Of a stretch of DNA of 64,000 nt, positions 21,600-32,200 are shown one piece after another. The notes beneath the pieces were generated by a model that saw nothing but the letters and a program-made list of their open reading frames with translations, was not told the origin of the DNA and searched no databases. Each line of letters begins with the position of its first letter. The first letter of the stretch is position 1. Source of the stretch: Rhabdophis nuchalis (lineage: Eukaryota; Chordata; Lepidosauria; Squamata; Natricidae); assembly GCA_039707465.1 (NCBI GenBank), contig CM077648.1, positions 74,642,119 through 74,706,118 of the forward strand, given 5' to 3'. The position numbers and the translations under genes are program-made.

Positions 21600-21870
21600 A
21601 AAAGTAGGTAGATAGATAGAGGGATAGAGAAAGAGAAATAGAGACAGAGAGTGAGAAATACACTAGATAGGTAGGGAGAGAGAGAGAGTAGGTAGGTTGG
21701 TAGGTAGAGGGATAGAGAGAGAAAAATAGAGAGAAATACAGTAGATAGGTAGGGGGGAGAGAGTAGGTAGGTAGGGAGGGAGGGAGGTAGATAGAGGGGG
21801 GAAGAGAGTGAGAGTAGGGAGGGAGGGAGGGGGGGGGAGAGAGAGAGTAGGCAGGTAGGTAGGGAGATGT
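21600..21870. repeat. Compound minisatellite (reverse of the 15090 array)
   Basis: Units combine TAGGTAGG, TAGAGGGATAGAGAGA and AAATACAGTAGATAGG. The reverse complement gives the same ingredients as 15090-15300. Several units are degraded to GGGA/GAGA runs. Confidence 0.85.
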
Positions 21871-21986
21871 TTCCAGGTGTATTTATCCACGTGCTGAAGA
21901 AGGAAATCGCTGACAACCTATAGCACCTAAATCTTTGTTGCTGCTGGGACAGCACTTGACCAATGTAATTCGCAACCACTCTAACT

Positions 21987-22081
21987 CAGGGGTCTGCAAA
22001 GTTGGCTCTTTTAAGGCTGGCTGGGGAATTCTGAGAGTTGAAGTCCACCAGTCTTAAAGAGCCAACTTTGCAGACCCCCTG
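21987..22081. mobile_element. hAT MITE nested in the TA-flanked element
   Basis: Ends CAGGGGTCTGCAAAGTTGG and CCAACTTTGCAGACCCCCTG (one extra C). TSD CTCTAACT (21979-21986) against CTCTAATT (22082-22089), 7 of 8. Confidence 0.9.
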
Positions 22082-22862
22082 CTCTAATTCCGAAAGGAAA
22101 CAAAAAAGTTAACACACTCTGCAAACCTCCCCATTACGGCCCATTTTTTGTGAAAATGAGCCCATTTTTTTTCAAATAAAAGGCATGAATAGCTTTGGAG
22201 GGGGCTTGCAGAGTGCTCCTGGGGGGGATGGGGACCCCCAAAATGAGAAAAAAATGGTCAATTTTTCACGGAAATGGGCCATTTTTCTGTCAACAAAATT
22301 GCATGCATAGCCTTATGGAGACTTATAGAGTGCTGCTGGGGGCTGGGGGCCATTTTTTGCTTATTTCTACCCTTCCCAGCCCCCAGGAGCTGTCTGAAAG
22401 CCTCCATAAAGCTATGCACGGCCATATTGGTGATGGGATGGGGCTTCAAGAGGCCAAAAATGCTGTATTCGGTGTATAAGACGCACCCAGATTTTCAGCC
22501 TCTTTTTAGAGGAAAAAAGGTGTGTCTTATACTCTGAAAAATACGGTATATTGTCTGAGGTAACTTTTAACAGAATTCCCGTTGTTTACCCAGAATGTAC
22601 AAACTGTCAATAGCATAATCTAGAGTTTGATATATCATGATATATTTTGGGGTCAACTTTAAATCAGTGTTCACTCATAGCAGATCACTGGAACAAGTCC
22701 TTGAAGTTTTCTTGGCAAGATTTCAAAAATGATTTTTCATCTCCTCCTTATCTAGAACTAAGACAGAGTGACTAGATCAAGGTCATTGAGTTGGCTTCAT
22801 GCCAAAATAGCACTAGAACTCACAATCTCCTAGTTTCCAACATGATGCCTTAATTTCACTAG

Positions 22863-23092
22863 CAATAGCTACAGCACTTTATATATCACTTCATAGTGCA
22901 CTGCAACTCTCTCTAAGTGGTTTACAGAGTCAGCATATTGACCCCAATAATCTGGGTCTTCATTTTACCGACCTCAGAAGGATGGAAGGCTGCCTTAACT
23001 TTGAGCTGGCTAGGATCAAAGGAATCGATCTCCTGGCAGTGAACAGACTTAGCATGCAATACTGGATTCTAACCACTGCACCACCATGGCTC
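22863..23092 (-). mobile_element. tRNA-derived SINE
   Basis: Read leftward, the head is a tRNA-like box A (TGGTGCAGTGGTTAG) close to 23085. The body 'ccttccatccttctgaggt' and 'gactctgtaaaccact' and the 3' end 'tatataaagtgctgtagctattgc' follow. The family is common in squamates and distinct from Sauria SINE. The box B region is diverged. Confidence 0.65.
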
Positions 23093-24712
23093 AAACACGA
23101 CACCACAGAAAACCTCTGGCTACATAGTACTAGAATCTATGTCATAGAATCTCTGCTTCACACATATAAGTCATCATTATGATCAAGTTAATAAATAATT
23201 GCATATGTCACCAGTTAGGTGACAATCTGTCCCATGAAGTCTATGAAGCATCCTGGCAGCCTGGATTTCAAAATAATTCAGTTCAACCCTTGACTGTAAA
23301 AAGTTTGTGGTTTAGATATAAGTAATTGGTAATTTCATCATCTCTGGTCTTTCTTGGCAGGTATGGTGAAGACTAATTTGGGCAAAGGACCTGAAAACTG
23401 CTAAGTGACTCTCATTTCATTAAACCATATAGACATAAGGAAGAGACATAAAGTTTGAACTTCAGATCAACTATATACGTATATAGTCTGCATTTGTCAG
23501 GGGGGGGGGTTTGTACTAACAATTTTTCTAGAGTCTATAATAAAACATTTCTAATCACGTTTTGTGTCCTTGAACCACGTTTGAGACATTCTAGTTCAAG
23601 AATCTTTCTGAGAAAAACCTGACAGTTACTGAGTTCCTTACGTCCATATACAGACCATCTATAGTGGGCTCCAGGTGACGTCCCTTTTTTAATGGTTCCC
23701 TTTAAATTCCTGGAAGGACTTAATAAGTTTGTGTTTCTTATTAATAAAAAAAAATGTTGTAGAAGTCCATGTGTGGAACAGCATCTCTAACATTTGCCCA
23801 GCAAAGTTGGTGCCTTTCAAAGTCTACTACTTAACACAGGGAGAAAAAGAAGGAAACCTAACCCTTAATACCATATCAAACTGTAACTGTGACCCTTTCA
23901 TAAAGAAAGTGTTATCAATTTTAAGATTATTAATATTGGCTTGCTTCTTATACTATTTGTTACCTTGAATACACAGATAGTTGAACAGTTTTACCATGGG
24001 CAAATCACAGACTCTCTGGCTGCCTTATAAAACCAGGTCAAGGGTTGTTGTGGATTGTAACTACAAAAATTGCAGCTTGCAAGCCAGATGTCTGATATAG
24101 GATCTCTTTGTAATAATTAACAGTAAAAACAGAAAGCCATTTGCTACTTTTTTGAACAATCCAGCCTATTGTAAAGAAAAGAAAAATCTGAATGTGGTGG
24201 AATGGCTCATTTGTCTCAGCAGAAATCAAAAGCAAGTAATAGCAAATATGTTTCTGACCCCAGTTCTTTGTTTGCCAGCAAGACAAATGTTCAGTATTTG
24301 AAGGACAAAAATAGTCTTGACATTATGCTGATAAGATGTACAGGAAAGGATCAAAGAATCAAAACAGACTTTTGCTTTGAAAGAACCCATTTGAATTCAT
24401 CAATAATGTAGGATATTTTGATATTGACTAAGGTAAGATATTGACTAACTAAGACATAAAACATTTTAAGGAAACCATTAGCAGTCACGTGCTATTAGCC
24501 TAGCCATATTAATTTTTCTTGTAACAAGCAGTAGCTATCTATATTTAATATACATAACATGAAAAAGTACACAAGAAAATATAGTGCCTTAACAATCTGG
24601 GTTGGTTATGTAGTAACCCAATTATATTACATTTTCTTTTTCTACATAGCATACAACAGTGTTGTTCTCATGCACTAGAACTATCTTTCCCAGACTGATG
24701 CCCCTCAGATGC
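23093..24712. other. No gene recognised
   Basis: AT-rich DNA with a G-run at 23500-23509. Short open frames (for example 23729-23968) show no recognisable domain. Confidence 0.5.
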
Positions 24713-24834
24713 ATTGGAACCAGTGGTGGGTTCTGACTGGTACAGCCCGGTATGCACGTACTGGTAGGGGAAATCGGATGTCTGTTTGTGTACCGGGGGA
24801 GCTGGAGGCCCCATACTGGTACAGTCCAGGCGTG

Positions 24835-25305
24835 TCCTATGCCCTACGCACGGTCACTCAAGCCCTCGTCATTTCCCGCCTGGACTACTGCAATGCTCTC
24901 TACATGGGGCTTCCCTTGAGGTGCACCCGGAGACTCCAGCTAGTGCAGAATGTGGCCATGCGGGGGATCTTGGGGGCCTCTAGACGCTCCCATGTAACAC
25001 CTCTCCTGCACGAGCTGCACTGGCTGCCTGTGGTTTTCCGGGTGCGCTTCAAGTTCTTAGTAACAACCTTCAAAGTGCTCCATGGCAATGGACCTGAATA
25101 TTTGCAAGACCGTCTCCTGCCTCATACCTCCCATCGACCAGTCCACTCCCACAGAGAGGGTCTCCTCAGGGTCCCGTCGACTAGCCAATGTCGGCTGGTG
25201 ACCCCCAGGGGGAGAGCCTTCTCTGTGGCAGCTCTGGCCCTCTGGAATGACCTTCCCCCCAACCTGCGCACAACCACGGACCTGCTCCTCTTCCGCCGGG
25301 CTTCA
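24835..25305 (+). mobile_element. Internal segment of an L2 LINE ORF
   Basis: The segment is open from LRTVTQALVISRLDYCNALYMG through LHELHWLPVVFRVRFKFLVTTFK to AFSVAALALWNDLPPN, then stops matching at about 25305 in the middle of the 'LRLFRR' block. The frame continues open into unrelated GC-rich sequence to 25620 (303 codons from 24709). Neither L2 end is present. Confidence 0.8.
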
Positions 25306-26029
25306 GTGCTGCTGTGGCCTGGACTCATCGCTTTGTTCTCTTTGACAAGCAGCTTGCAAAACTGGGACTTTGCAAACCGCTTCTCAAAGAGAAGGAAGCG
25401 GGGGAGGGGAGGCACTTATTCAGACGAGCTCAGGCTGGATCGAGCTCCAAATGTCTGGTTTCCACAAGATCCCAAAGGCGAAGATGAAGAAGGGAGGGGG
25501 CTTGGGATGAGGCCTTCCTGTGCCGCCTGTGAGGTGAAAAAGGGAAGGCACTGGGGGGAGGGGTTGGTTTCATCGCCCAGAGATGGGGATGGCTTGGGCT
25601 GGGGGAGTGACTGTTATTAATATTAATTGGCTGTTAAGTCACCCTATCTAATCCGAGAATATGGAAACAATAATGGAAGGGGGTGACAAAATACTTCCTA
25701 TGGGGGGTGAGTTATATTTTTCTAATGAAAGCAGCACACATCTGGAGTCTTAATTTGTTTGTTTGTTGGGTGTAATTCACCCTGTAATCCTGAACTTCAG
25801 AAGGACTCAGTGGTGTTTTTAGCTTCAGTTGGAGAATCTTCATAATGGCTTAGCTGTGTTTTGAGTTTTGCTGATCATAAGATAACGCTCTGGTTGAATC
25901 AGACTCCTTTTATTTGTCTAGATATCTGTATTTTCCAATCTATTGTATTGGATCTCTATATAGCACAGGGTAGTGTAATCCTGTGCATAATTGACTTGAA
26001 TGTAGGTTTATGAATTTTATGAAATTTCT

Positions 26030-26205
26030 TGACAGAACGATTAGAGAAATGGGATGCCTTCAGAAAGTGTGGGCATACCATCACTGGAGGTTTTTAACCT
26101 ATACTATTATCTATCCATAATAGTATAGGGTCTGGTCTCATGCTTCAGCAGGGGTTGGACTAGAAAACCTCCAAGGTCCCTTCCAACTCTGTTATTCTTT
26201 ATAAA
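26030..26205 (+). mobile_element. CR1 3' end fragment
   Basis: Ends in GGGGTTGGACTAGAAAACCT and CAAGGTCCCTTCCAACTCTG, the standard squamate CR1 3' terminus, with a short tail. It includes a perfect 13-bp stem with a 6-nt loop at 26098-26129. Confidence 0.8.
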
Positions 26206-26442
26206 TTGCTCCCCTCAGTCTTACTAAGAGAATGGTGATAAACAATATTTGGAAATGTATATCAGGCGGTCTTCTGACAGCAAAATCTCATCATTGGCTA
26301 GTATCAAGGGGAAAATGACTTTGAAAATGCTTTCTCTCCCACCATAATATGCAAGACAAGGTGAGAACTGACTGGGAGGGGAGGGGCAATGAGAAGCCAG
26401 GTGAGATGCCCCTCCATGTGAGTGACATAAAGTTAACAAATT

Positions 26443-26586
26443 AACAGAGTTGGAAGGGACCTTGCAGGTCATCTAGTCCAACCCCCTGCCCAAGCAGGAG
26501 ACCCTACATCTGCCTCTACCTAGGATTGAACTCACAACTTCCTGCTTGTGAGGCAAGAGCTCCACCTCTAGGCCATAGCAGCAGGT
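26443..26586 (-). mobile_element. CR1 3' end fragment
   Basis: Starts (plus strand) CAGAGTTGGAAGGGACCTTG and CATCTAGTCCAACCCCCTGC, the reverse complement of the CR1 3' terminus. Confidence 0.8.
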
Positions 26587-26730
26587 GCTGGCTATGCTCA
26601 CCCAATCACATAACCACACTCACCTAGTCACGCCCACCCAGTCACATGACCACCAAGCTACACCCACAAAATAGGCCACACCCACAGAATAGGCAGTAAA
26701 AATGTTTTGAAACCCACCACTGATTGGAAC

Positions 26731-28198
26731 TATAACTCAACTCCTTGTCTGTGAATTATGGGAGTTGTAATATCATCAAAATGGGAAAACACAAGGTTAG
26801 ATACAGCTACAGTGTATAGATACAGCCAGGAATGTTTTTATCAAGTGAGTTACATTTTCAAACATGCTAGTGAAACGACCAGAATCACTAAATATGTGTT
26901 GTGAGGAAGGGAAGGAGGGAGGGAGGGACTTTGCAACCCTTTGTAGGCAATTTACTGGTTGTAGAAAAAGGGTTTCTTCCACTTCCCTTCTCTCAAATTT
27001 TCGATTTTTGAAAGATTCAAATGGTTTATTTATTGTAAGAGTCATGAGTTAGTTTGCCAACCCACACAGATTCTGAGTTACAGCTTGGAGAGTCTAACCT
27101 TCCTTCTGTTGTACATGTGGTTCTCTCAAACATCTGGAAATGATATTTCATACTGCACTTTATGCTTCTCATTAAATCCTCATTTCACCAAAAAGTATGT
27201 CTCTGCCTGCTTTTCTGTTCTCTTATACCACCTTTGACCTTGTCAGTCTATACCAAGACTTGATTCCAACACCTTTGGACCAAATGTGGCCAGATTTTTC
27301 TGCCAAGGTTTACACAGTACTCTCTGTGCATCTAAATAACTGAGTTATGTTTTTTGAAATTAGACACAGTCACTAGCTAAACAATTTTAATGACTGGACC
27401 ATTTTAGCCACACAAAAGGCGTTTAAAGGATTGTTGTTCTTTCCTTGAGCAAGTAATTTGGAATGTCTTTGACTTCCAAAGTAACATCTTACAGATTCAT
27501 AATGGTGTAACTACCTACATTACATTTTTATACATGCTGATATACTTGCTTAAATCCCAGTGATTGGCCACATAAAAGTCTCTCATAAATCCCACTGATT
27601 AGGCTGAATGGAGTACAAAATTAGCTTTATAAATTTATGGAAGGCACCAGTTACTATGACCATACATGGTTTTTTTCCCTTCAACCTGAATCAATTATTT
27701 TAAATAAATAGTTCTCCTTACTGGTGAATGTATAAGCTACTTTCATGGCCAATAGAGAAAAAAGAATTTAGGGCATTTGATTTGATTCTTCAAAATGAGG
27801 CAACTTTACAATACACAGAATAGTTAATCTAAAGACATTGTTATTTTTCCTACATAGGGATAATTTCTCCCAAACATAAATTGTAAGTATCCCTATACGG
27901 AGAATAATATGGTATGAAGTGCAAGTGCAGAGTGGCATACTATAAGTATTGTTCTTGGGGAAAACATTCTGAAATCTTTTAAATTCCTTTCACCAAACCA
28001 AACTAGTAGGCTAAGGGACAAGTTCCTTATTACACTCAACTTTTAAACTCAACTTTTGCAACTGCATGGATTTATCCAGAACACAAAGGCTGCCTCTTGA
28101 TGTAAACATACAATATACGTAAGAAAAGCCCTAGTAATTTGGCTTAGAGCCCATCTAATGGTCAGATAGATGAATTAAGCAGGTTAATAAGAAAGGAA
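26731..28198. other. No gene recognised
   Basis: AT-rich DNA with no coding signal or recognised repeat. Confidence 0.5.
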
Positions 28199-28247
28199 AA
28201 AAGAGGGGGGAGGGGGGAGGGGGGAGGGGAGGGGGAGGGAGAGAGAT
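28199..28247. repeat. G/A-rich tract (GGGGGGA)n
   Basis: Runs of 3-6 G separated by single A, ending in GAGAGAGA. The plus strand could form a G-quadruplex. Confidence 0.9.
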
Positions 28248-28387
28248 CTTCCCACCTCCTAAACTTCTGATCTTTAATTCATTTGATTCAGGATACTAAA
28301 ACTAACCATCAAAGTTAGCAGTGCTTAATAATACATTAGCCTTATACATTGTTATGAAGAACTCACTAGATAATCAAATATTGTATA

Positions 28388-28682
28388 CAGTGGTGGGATT
28401 CAAAAAAATTTACTACTAATTCTGTGGGCATGGCTTGGTGGGTGTGACTTGGTGGGCATGGCTTGTCAGGGGAAGGTTACTGTAAAATCCCCATTTATTC
28501 CCCACTCCAGGGGAAGGTTACTGCAAAATCCCCATTTCCTCCTGATCAGCTGGGACTCGGGTGGCAGAGAATAGATGGGGACGGGGCCAGTCAGAGGTGG
28601 TATTTACTGGTTCTCCGAACTACTCAAAATTCCCACTACTGGTTCTTCAGAACTGATCAGAACCTGGTGAATACCACCTCTG
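28388..28682. mobile_element. hAT-type element (CAGTGGTGGG family)
   Basis: Starts CAGTGGTGGGATTCAAAAAA and ends ATACCACCTCTG. It has a tandem internal duplication ('aggggaaggttactg' at about 28470 and 28509). Flanks ATTGTATA (28380-28387) and ATTGTAAG (28683-28690) match 6 of 8. Confidence 0.8.
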
Positions 28683-28825
28683 ATTGTAAGTTGGAAATGA
28701 TACTTTTCAGTATTTTTCATGTTTGCAAGATTTCATACTTGTTGAACATGCCCGTTTCAATGAAACAGATATGGAGACTGAGATATTTGAATGATAGGCA
28801 GCATGACAGAGAATGTATGGATTGA

Positions 28826-29191
28826 TGTCAGTCTCGCTAGTTCCTGCTTCGCTGCCATGGAAACGGGGAGGGTGGGGGGTTTGGGATGAGTGTGTTCTGC
28901 TGGTGGACAATGTTGATGTTTCGTGTTATCTCCTGTTTAACGGACCTGCATTCCAGGATGGTGAAGACCTGCCCACCTGATGTTGGAGATGGCTGCATAT
29001 TGGACAATGCACAGGGGGGGTTTGGGGATTGGGATGGGCTTAAGCTTAATACTTTCTGTTCGCGCCTAAACTATTCATTCTCAGCTTTACTTGGTCTGTA
29101 CGCTATCGTAACTTAGTAAAAGGAGCCTTAACATTTCAAAATAATGTCTAAGTGTGGTCTTTCCTGAGTCAACGAAGAAACAGGCCTGACA
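28826..29191 (+). repeat. 5' LTR
   Basis: 366 bp, TGTCAGTC...GGCCTGACA. A TATA-like TTAATACT at 29047-29054 lies 23-30 bp before the inferred transcript start at 29077. The 76-codon open frame inside it also exists unchanged in the 3' LTR and is not considered coding. Confidence 0.95.
29047..29087 (+). promoter_or_regulatory. Inferred LTR promoter and transcript start (R start)
   Basis: The 11-mer ATTCTCAGCTT at 29077-29087 is exactly complementary to positions 29194-29204, just past the LTR. In Tf1-type self-priming, the first 11 nt of the mRNA form this primer, so the transcript should begin at or next to 29077. A TATA-like box is at the expected distance upstream. Confidence 0.6.
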
Positions 29192-29193
29192 TT

Positions 29194-29204
29194 AAGCTGA
29201 GAAT
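29194..29204 (+). promoter_or_regulatory. Self-primer binding site
   Basis: AAGCTGAGAAT, two bases after the 5' LTR, is the perfect reverse complement of 29077-29087. The leader has no TGG-starting sequence that could bind a tRNA 3' CCA end. Known for Tf1 of fission yeast and proposed for vertebrate sushi elements. Confidence 0.7.
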
Positions 29205-29228
29205 CAACAAAACCAAAAACCTGCCCTG

Positions 29229-32200
29229 ATGTCGGACCCTTCACAAGAGGAGCCTCCGTTGGTAGAGGTCCTGCCTGAAACAATTTTGGGAGCTGAAGCA
29301 TCGCATCCTCCTGTTCAATCTGAAGGGATCAGGTCAGTGATGGAAGGTTTGGCTGGCCTAGATCTAAATCTGCCAGCTGAAGAATCAGTCAAACCTAAAC
29401 GTTGGTCTGAAGGGGTAGGAATGAGTGGGGTAAACGTCTCCAGACGTCGACTTTCCCCAAAGAAAGTCATTCCGGAGCTCTTAAGAGAAGAAAGGGAACT
29501 AAAGGAGATGGCTCAGGACTTACTCCGCCAGGCTGATGAGAAAAGATTAGCCCTGGAAAAAATCTGGGGGAGGGAGGCGGATCGCCCACAGCCAAGAGGT
29601 TCACAGGCAGCTCCGGGCAGACGAAGCAGGGTTTCAACACCATCCCCCCCTCCTCAAGCCGGCAGGGAATTGCGAAGAGAGGCGGCTTCTGCCAGGCAAA
29701 GCAGGAGAGCAACTCCCTCCCCCCCCCCTCAGGCCGGAAGGGAAGCCAACCCCATTAACCCCCGCCGACTTGCGAAACTGCCTCCTTTGGGTGTGAAATA
29801 CGACGGAAGTGCCGACAAACTGGCGTTTTTTCTAATTCACGTCGATAATTACATGCAATTTTACGCAGCTGATATGGACGATGAGATCAAAATCAGAATT
29901 GTATCTATGACCCTAGAAGATCAAGCTTCTAATTGGCTGGCTTCATTGCATAATTGCCGCTCACCGGCACTGCGCGATTTCGATCGCTTCATGAATGCTC
30001 TTAGAAGGCGTTTTGAAGACCCCCGTGTTGAGAGGAAAGCAAAAATGAAACTAAAAAGTTTGCAGCAGGGGGACATGTCTATTCAGGCTTACACGCAGAT
30101 TTTCCAGGAGCTATCAGTGTTTATGATTGGTTATAGTGAACAGGCCCTAATGGACATTTATATTGAAGGGCTGAATAAAGATATTTATCAAACATGTGTG
30201 AACAGATTTCGCCCCGAAACTTTGAATGACTGGATAGATCTAGCTTCGGATGTCGAATTGGATCATGCCCACTTGCAGGATCCAGTCCGCTTGGAGAAAA
30301 AAACACAGGAAGATAGCCCCAAATCTCACCCCCCTGCGAGGGAGAAACGCATGCAAAAGGGGGAGGGGAGAACAACCCAGCCTCGTTCAGGCAGCTGTTA
30401 TCGCTGTGGGAAGGAGGGGCACTGGGCAGACAAATGCCGATCAAAACCACCTCCACGCCCACTTTCTTCCTTGGACCGGAAACAGCCTAGGACGCCAACT
30501 GTGCGCGCCAAACCGGCTATGAGTGGGATGGAACCCATCAACCTCTCTGCTGACCAGCCCTCCCCAGGACCTGATGATTGGGAAGCGTCTTCAGACTCTT
30601 CTGACGACAACCTGGTGAGTCATCGCTCCGGGCCCCTTTATATTAATTTAATGCTTTTAGCTCCATCTACTGGACGTACATGCAATGTGCAGGCTCTCAT
30701 TGACTCGGGTTGCTCAAAATGTCTCATAAGCCAAGACATCGTGTCTAAAATGGGTTTCCACCTTAAAACCTTGAAAACTCCCATAGCCTTTTGCCAAATG
30801 GATGGTTCTGTAGCTGGGGGCACCCCAGCATCTTTTATCACCGAACCAATTCATGTTTCTATAGGCACGGGCCATACTGAGACCATCAACTTTATTGTAA
30901 CTGCCATTGCCGATAATGCTGTAATTTTGGGGGTCAATTGGCTTCGTAAATGGAATCCTCTGATAAACTGGAAGGAAGGTTGGGTACGCATTCCTTTATC
31001 CCTCCCGGAACATACCTCTCTTCCATCAGAAACTGATCAACCCCCGCAACATCACCCACCCCCCCATATTGAATCTGCTGCGCCTTTATTGGATTTCCCA
31101 TCACCCGAGGTCATACCAGGCGAGGACAAAATTCCCAAAGAATATTGGGACCTAAAGGATGCTTTCAGTGAAAGATCTTGTGATTCCCTTCCTCCTCATA
31201 GGGCTACTGACTGTTCAATTGATTTTCTTCCTGGGGTTCAATTACCCAAACCTCGTATGTACTCAATGACCCCGCGGGAGATGGAGGAATTACGTAGATT
31301 CATCGATAAAAACCTTCAAAGGGGTTTCATTGAACCAGCTAGGCCCCGTGTAGCAGCACCAGTTATGTTTAGGGAAAAAAAAGATGGCACTCTAAGATTA
31401 ATACAGGACTACTCATATCTCAACACCATTTGTGAACACAATATTTACCCCCTTCCGCTCATGAAGGACATGCTTGCTCACCTGGCTACCGGTAAGATTT
31501 TTACGAAGTTGGACTTACGTGAAGCTTATTACAGGGTCAGAATCAAAGAGGGGGACGAATGGAAAACAGCTTTTAACTGTCCGCTCGGATGTTTCCAATT
31601 CAAAGTCCTCCCTTTCGGTCTTCAAGGTGCCCCTTCAGTGTTTATGCAACTAATAAATGAGGTTCTCCACGAGCACCTTTACAAGGGAGTTATTGTTTAC
31701 ATTGATGACATCGTCGTCTACTCGCAAACACACGACGAGCACGTTAAGCTAGTGCGCTCCGTATTAAATAAGTTGCGTTCCGCTGAACTTTATGCCAAAC
31801 TCTCTAAGTGTGAGTTTCACCAGGAAAGAATTGACTATTTGGGTTACCGTATCTCCTCTGAGGGAATTGAAATGGATCCTGCTAAGGTCAAGGCAGTGAC
31901 GGAGTGGGCCCCTCCCCGTACCCGTAAACAATTGCAAAGTTTTTTGGGATTTGCGAATTTTTACCGCCAATTTATTCCGTCATTCGCTGATATTGCCTTG
32001 CCCATTACAAACCTTCTGAAAACAAAAGGAGAAGGCAAGCCTCGTCCAGGAACCCCTCTCAAATGGACGATGGAATGTCAGGCCGCTTTCGAAAAGCTTA
32101 AACGGTTGTTTGCGGCTGAGCCTGTTCTTAAACACCCCGATGTGAATTCCCCATTTGTGATTCAAGCGGATGCTAGTGATGTCGCGGTAGGAGCAGTCCT

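Larger units (their letters stand above)
21538..22546. mobile_element. TA-flanked non-autonomous element (CCGTATTTTTC family)
   Basis: Terminal inverted repeats of about 28 bp: CCGTATTTTTCAGAGTATAA at the left and its reverse complement ending AATACGG at the right, with TA at 21536-21537 and 22547-22548. Inside are a compound minisatellite (21600-21870), a nested hAT MITE (21987-22081) and two diverged copies of a roughly 90-bp unit (about 22140 and 22255). There is no transposase. The TA edges suggest a Tc1/mariner-like mover, but the superfamily is not certain. Confidence 0.75.
24721..26722. mobile_element. 2-kb hAT-type element containing an internal L2 piece
   Basis: Left end CAGTGGTGGGTTCTGACTGG, right end TGAAACCCACCACTG, with exact TSD ATTGGAAC at 24713-24720 and 26723-26730. 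The edges match the 408-bp element at 48642. Between them lie an L2 coding segment (24835-25305), GC-rich non-repeat sequence to about 25620, AT-rich sequence, and two CR1 pieces (26030-26205 plus strand, 26443-26586 minus strand). No transposase is present. The L2 segment lacks its 3' tail, so it is not a simple L2 insertion. Confidence 0.85.

Noticed and set aside
23729..23968. 79-codon frame with a hydrophobic C-terminus
   Set aside because: No similarity recognised, A/T-rich composition like its surroundings, no context supporting a gene.
28886..29116. 76-codon frame in the LTR, repeated at 34216-34446
   Set aside because: Identical because the LTRs are identical; overlaps the predicted promoter and no domain is recognised.
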